Assembly: GCA_041164825.1 (NCBI GenBank)
Contig: JBEAOO010000114.1
Coordinates: 1-8,571, forward strand
Length of the DNA: 8,571 nucleotides
DNA from: JBEAOO01 sp041164825
GTDB lineage: Bacteria; Pseudomonadota; Gammaproteobacteria; Burkholderiales; Burkholderiaceae_C
Reading direction: 5' to 3'
Below, one piece after another: positions 5,918 through 8,571 of the stretch. The notes below the pieces were generated by a model. That model did no database searches. It saw nothing but the letters and a program-made list of their open reading frames with translations, and had not been told where the DNA came from. A program made the translations under genes and the position numbers. Position 1 is the first letter of the stretch, and every line of letters begins with the position of its first letter.

Positions 5918-5993
5918 GGGCTCTTAGCTCAGTTGGTAGAGCAGCGGACTCTTAATCCGTAGGTCGAGTGTTCGAGTCACTCAGGGCCCACCA
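5918..5993 (+). tRNA. tRNA-Lys, anticodon CUU
   Basis: A 76-nt tRNA including encoded CCA. The acceptor stem GGGCTCT/AGGGCCC contains one T-G pair; the D-stem is GCTC/GAGC, the anticodon stem GCGGA/TCCGT and the loop CTCTTAA, with anticodon CTT at 5951-5953. The T-stem GAGTG/CACTC is perfect and the discriminator is A (5990). It is a second lysine isoacceptor reading AAG, a tRNA absent from E. coli. From tRNA position 7 to the end of the variable region it matches the upstream tRNA-Lys(UUU) in 42 of 43 bases, the sole difference being the wobble base, while the acceptor and T-stems differ. Confidence 0.96.
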
Positions 5994-6011
5994 AAATTTA
6001 AGAATGAAATC

Positions 6012-6047
6012 AAGCACTTAGCAGCTAACCCTGCCAAGTGCTTTTTT
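6012..6047 (+). terminator. Rho-independent terminator after the tRNA-Lys genes
   Basis: A 13-bp stem, AAGCACTTAGCAG (6012-6024) with CTGCCAAGTGCTT (6031-6043), has one A-C mismatch and a six-base loop. A T-run (6042-6047) follows. It lies 18 bases past the tRNA-Lys(CUU) CCA end and would end the tRNA transcript. Confidence 0.88.
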
Positions 6048-6271
6048 CTTGCCTGATCGCCAGTGCCTGCTTGGTGTCAAGGTGGGCCGCCAGTTCCGCC
6101 ACTTCCCTCGGGGCGTGCTGCACCGCTTTGTTTGCGCGGCGCGCGCAAAGTCCTCAATCAGTGGCCAGAAGCGCCGAAAAGCCGAGCAGAGGAAAGCGGG
6201 TGTGCCGATGTGGCGCAGCCGTGCATCCCCGCCACCCTGCGATGCGCGTTCCGCGCCTCGGGAGCTCGCAC
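6048..6271. other. Spacer between tRNA terminator and chemoreceptor gene
   Basis: No intact gene is seen here. It holds a sigma-28-type promoter (6154-6180) and the chemoreceptor ribosome binding site GGGAG (6260-6264). On the minus strand two adjoining frames between about 6180 and 6025 read as protein-like pieces (FRRFWPLIEDFARAAQT, then AVQHAPREVAELAAHLDTK). They would join only with a frameshift near 6130, so a decayed gene end is possible but unproven. Confidence 0.4.
6154..6180 (+). promoter_or_regulatory. Candidate flagellar sigma-28 (FliA) promoter for the chemoreceptor
   Basis: TCAA (6154-6157), then exactly 15 bases, then GCCGAAAA (6173-6180). The sigma-28 consensus is TAAA, 15 bases, GCCGATAA, giving three of four and seven of eight matches with exact spacing. 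The start site would fall about 85 bases before the chemoreceptor ATG. Chemoreceptor genes are classic FliA targets, so context supports the call. Confidence 0.55.
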
Positions 6272-7837
6272 ATGCACAATCTGTTGACCCGCTTTTCCAT
6301 CCGCGCTCGGCTGTTTTTTCTCGCTGGTTTGGCCTTGGCCGCTGTGGCGCTGTTGTCGTCGTTGATCGTGTGGACGGGCCACCGGCTGCAGGGCACGAGC
6401 CAACAGGTGTTTGACTCCAAAGACCTGGTGGCCGACATCTTGCCGCCGCCGCTTTATCTGGTGGGCGCACGGTTGACGCTGTCGCGCGTGCTGGAAAGCT
6501 CGGTGCCACTGGCCGAAGGTGTGGGCCAGCTGGCGACGGCGCGCAAGGAATACCAGGAGCGCATCGCCGTCTGGCGCGCCGCGCCGGCCTCCGAGGTGCA
6601 GACCAGCTTGCTGGGCGCGCAACACGCCGAGGGCCTGAAGCTGCTCGACATGATTGACGCGGCGCTGGCCGTGGCAGCCAAGGACGGCGTGAGTGCCGCG
6701 ACCAGCGCGGTGCCCGAGATCGACGCCCAGTTCAAACGCCACGAGGCCGGCGTGTTGGCCACGGTGGCGCTGGGCACGGCCATGGCTGAGAAGGACATTG
6801 CCCGCTTCAATGCCACCAAAGACACGGTGTCGGCCTCGGCCTGGTGGCTGGGTGGGCTCACCGGCCTGGTGGTGGGCGTGTTGGCTGCCGCGCTGGTGCG
6901 CTCCATCGTCCGGCCCCTGGCCCATGCGGTGGGCACGCTGGAGCGCGTGGCCGCGGGCGACCTGACCATGGACGTGCAGGTGCAAGGCCGCGATGAAGTG
7001 GCGCAGCTCTCGGCCGCCGTGCAGCAGATGGTGGCCGGGCTGAACGTGACGGTACACGGCGTGCGGCAGAACGCCGAGTTTGTGGCGGCGGCCAGTGTGG
7101 AGATCGCGCAAGGCAACCAAGATTTGTCGCAGCGCACCGAATCGCAAGCCGGCATGCTCGAAGAAACTGCCGCCACCATGGACCAACTCGGCGCCACCGT
7201 GCGCCTGAACGCCGAGAACGCCAGCCAAGCGCGCGAGGTGGCGCTGAACGCCTCGCTGCTGGCCGGCAAGGGCGGCGAGGTGGTGCAGGGCGTGGTGGGG
7301 CGTATGGCCGCCATCACGGAATCGTCGCGACGCATGGCCGACATCATTTCGGTGATCGACGGCATCGCGTTTCAGACCAACATCTTGGCGCTCAATGCGG
7401 CGGTGGAAGCCGCCCGCGCGGGCGAACAAGGCCGCGGTTTTGCGGTGGTGGCGTCCGAGGTGCGGCACCTCGCTCAGCGCAGCGCGCAAGCCGCGCGCGA
7501 GATCAAAACCCTGATCACCGAGAGCGGCGAGCGCGTGGCGCAAGGCCAGGCGCTGGTGAGCGAGGCGGGCGGCACCATGCAGGAAATCGTTGACGCGATC
7601 CGCCGCGTGGCCGAGATCGTCACCGAGATCAGCAGCGCCAGCGCCGAACAAAGCACGGGCGTGACCGAGGTGGGCGCGGCCGTGACCCAGATGGACAACG
7701 TGGTGCAGCAAAACGCGGCGCTGGTGGAAGAATCGGCTGCCGCGGCCGAGAGCCTGCGCCAGCAGGCCGAGCAACTGGTGGCGGCGATGGCGGTGTTCCG
7801 CCTGCGCCACGACAGAGGCTCGGCCGTGGCGGCTTGA
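6272..7837 (+). CDS. Methyl-accepting chemotaxis protein
   Basis: A 521-residue inner-membrane chemoreceptor that would signal to CheA/CheW. It has TM1 (about 14-34, LFFLAGLALAAVALLSSLIVW) and a mostly helical periplasmic domain (about 35-190) with the motif DILPPPLYL. TM2 (about 191-213) begins WWLGGLTGLVVGV, and a HAMP linker (about 211-263) includes IVRPL and GRDEVAQL. The cytoplasmic methyl-accepting hairpin has LEETAATMDQLGATV on the first arm. Its conserved tip spans about 362-400 (IDGIAFQTNILALNAAVEAA followed by RAGEQGRGFAVVASEVR), and the second arm ends VEESAAAAESLRQQAEQL. The C-terminus (RLRHDRGSAVAA) lacks the NWETF-type pentapeptide that tethers CheR and CheB. The start is fixed by GGGAG, seven bases before the ATG. 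The ligand cannot be predicted. A FliA-type promoter lies upstream, and the next gene is convergent. Confidence 0.96.
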   Translation: MHNLLTRFSIRARLFFLAGLALAAVALLSSLIVWTGHRLQGTSQQVFDSKDLVADILPPPLYLVGARLTLSRVLESSVPLAEGVGQLATARKEYQERIAVWRAAPASEVQTSLLGAQHAEGLKLLDMIDAALAVAAKDGVSAATSAVPEIDAQFKRHEAGVLATVALGTAMAEKDIARFNATKDTVSASAWWLGGLTGLVVGVLAAALVRSIVRPLAHAVGTLERVAAGDLTMDVQVQGRDEVAQLSAAVQQMVAGLNVTVHGVRQNAEFVAAASVEIAQGNQDLSQRTESQAGMLEETAATMDQLGATVRLNAENASQAREVALNASLLAGKGGEVVQGVVGRMAAITESSRRMADIISVIDGIAFQTNILALNAAVEAARAGEQGRGFAVVASEVRHLAQRSAQAAREIKTLITESGERVAQGQALVSEAGGTMQEIVDAIRRVAEIVTEISSASAEQSTGVTEVGAAVTQMDNVVQQNAALVEESAAAAESLRQQAEQLVAAMAVFRLRHDRGSAVAA

Positions 7838-7840
7838 TGC

Positions 7841-7857
7841 CGGTGGCCGGGCCACCG
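7841..7857. terminator. GC-rich hairpin between convergent genes (possible terminator)
   Basis: CGGTGGC (7841-7847) and GCCACCG (7851-7857) form a perfect 7-bp stem around a 3-base loop, in the 37-bp gap between two convergent stop codons. There is no T-run on either strand, so termination is plausible by position only. Confidence 0.35.
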
Positions 7858-7874
7858 TGGTTGCGCTCGCCGTC

Positions 7875-8402
7875 TCAGCGCGGCATCACCTGACCGCGGA
7901 TTTCGCCGCCCGGGTAGAGGGCGCTGTGCACGTTGACGTACCACTTGCCGTCGCGCAGATCGGCCGCTTGCTCGGCGGTGAGCGTGGCGCTGCCCCTGAC
8001 GGGGCTGGTGAGCGGGCCCATGATGGGCACCAACACCGCGGCGTTCAGGCCGGCAAAGGCGGGGCCGTGAAAGTGCGCGCCGGTGGCCGGGCCACTGAGG
8101 CCAGACCAACTCAGGGTCCAGGTCAGCATGCGCGTGTCTGGCGCCCATTGCGCGTCGAGCGTGCCCATGCCGGTGCCCATGGCGGGCGGCACCTCGGCGT
8201 TGCTCGCCAGCTGCGCCGTCATTGCCATGGGGGTGGCGGCCATCGGCGCCATGGCGCAGGCGCCGAGGTTCAACACGCTGGCGGCCAGCGCGGCCATGAG
8301 CGCGCTGCGGACACGGCTGCCGGTTCTGCTTTGGCTGACGCTCTGGATGCTGCTTTGGCTGATGTTCATGCCGCGGACGGCGGCAGCTTGGACGGTGTGC
8401 AT
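7875..8402 (-). CDS. CHRD domain-containing probable lipoprotein
   Basis: The 175-residue product has a long basic n-region, a hydrophobic segment (about 33-46) and lipobox LGAC (Cys49), so lipidation and outer-membrane or periplasmic location are likely. A CHRD domain (about 58-173) follows. It contains ASNAEVPPAMGTGMG, then HFHGPA (110-115), GSATLTAEQAADLRDGKWYV, VNVHSALYPGGEIRGQ (His159, GGEIRGQ 165-171) and ends VMPR. CHRD domains were first described in chordin and also occur in bacterial secreted proteins; their bacterial role is not established. The ATG at 8402 is chosen because GGAG lies six bases upstream (8409-8412). An internal ATG at 8369 has no ribosome site, and the frame's extension upstream to 8522 looks non-coding. 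It converges on the chemoreceptor gene, with no evident functional link. Confidence 0.85.
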   Translation of the reverse strand: MHTVQAAAVRGMNISQSSIQSVSQSRTGSRVRSALMAALAASVLNLGACAMAPMAATPMAMTAQLASNAEVPPAMGTGMGTLDAQWAPDTRMLTWTLSWSGLSGPATGAHFHGPAFAGLNAAVLVPIMGPLTSPVRGSATLTAEQAADLRDGKWYVNVHSALYPGGEIRGQVMPR

Positions 8403-8429
8403 GGTGATCTCCGGAGGGTGTGGATGTCG

Positions 8430-8443
8430 ACCACCGAGGTGGT
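8430..8443. repeat. Short inverted repeat in the leader of the CHRD gene
   Basis: ACCACC, GA, GGTGGT forms a perfect 6-bp inverted repeat starting 28 bases upstream of the CHRD start codon, just upstream of its ribosome site. It could be an operator or a chance GC-rich symmetry. No clear promoter is seen between it and 8518. Confidence 0.3.
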
Positions 8444-8518
8444 GTGGGGTCATCGTCCGGGCTCGCGGCCTGAGCGTCGGTGCGCTGCCGAACGCAGGCG
8501 CCTCTGCGGCCGCGGGAA

Positions 8519-8571
8519 TCACGCGGTCACGCCCTGACGCACGGTGCGGTGGTCGTCGGTGGCCGACTGGA
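8519..8571 (-). CDS. Possible C-terminal end of an unidentified upstream gene
   Basis: One minus-strand frame entering from the right edge reads QSATDDHRTVRQGVTA and stops at TGA (8521-8519). Fifteen of its sixteen sense codons end in G or C, as in the real genes of this window. That makes it a plausible gene tail, 116 bases before the CHRD start on the same strand. It is far too short to identify, and high GC alone could produce it. Confidence 0.28.
   Translation of the reverse strand, partial: QSATDDHRTVRQGVTA

Noticed and set aside
5644..5993. tRNA 3' ends as an attachment site for an integrated element
   Set aside because: No integrase gene and no second copy of either tRNA 3' end other than the sister tRNA core; genes on both sides look like ordinary chromosome.
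6158..7855. Minus-strand open frame of 565 codons opposite the chemoreceptor gene
   Set aside because: His/Gly/Ala/Arg-rich shadow frame with no motif; the plus strand encodes a textbook chemoreceptor with a good ribosome site.
8403..8522. Upstream extension of the CHRD gene frame
   Set aside because: It reads as Pro/His/Arg-rich low-quality sequence; the ATG at 8402 has GGAG six bases upstream and gives a proper lipoprotein signal.

Overview
The window looks like chromosomal DNA of a betaproteobacterium, most likely Burkholderiales and close to Comamonadaceae. This rests on high GC with strong G/C bias at third codon positions, a TolB that resembles the betaproteobacterial form as I remember it, and paired tRNA-Lys genes for both UUU and CUU anticodons. 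No species can be named from the sequence alone. Almost everything present is core cell-envelope, tRNA or chemotaxis machinery. I see no mobile element, CRISPR array, phage gene or defence system.

Layout. Bases 1-1722 (minus) carry most of msbA, the inner-membrane lipid A/LPS flippase, cut by the left edge. A 165-bp divergent spacer separates it from a plus-strand run tolB - pal - cpoB(ybgF) - tcdA (1888-5605). The first three encode the periplasmic and outer-membrane half of the Tol-Pal system, which constricts the outer membrane and coordinates peptidoglycan synthesis at division. tolQ, tolR and tolA are not immediately upstream. tcdA encodes the dehydratase that makes cyclic t6A at position 37 of ANN-decoding tRNAs, and it follows cpoB after 13 bp. 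A consensus TATAAT promoter whose -35 overlaps the tcdA stop then drives tRNA-Lys(UUU). A 198-bp AT-richer spacer follows, then tRNA-Lys(CUU) and a clear rho-independent terminator. Lysine tRNAs are t6A/ct6A substrates, so tcdA sits next to genes for its own likely substrates.

Bases 6048-6271 hold a good match to a flagellar sigma-28 (FliA) promoter. It precedes a methyl-accepting chemotaxis protein gene (6272-7837). A convergent minus-strand gene (7875-8402) encodes a probable lipoprotein with a CHRD domain. The right edge may hold the last codons of another minus-strand gene.

The points most worth a second look are small: an A-C mismatch in the T-stem of tRNA-Lys(UUU); a perfect 10-bp AT-rich inverted repeat and a Shine-Dalgarno-led small ORF between the two tRNA genes; the FliA-type promoter; an apparently leaderless msbA; a twin-arginine-like TolB signal peptide; and an Ala/Gly-rich insertion in TcdA. 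I found no convincing undescribed multi-gene system.
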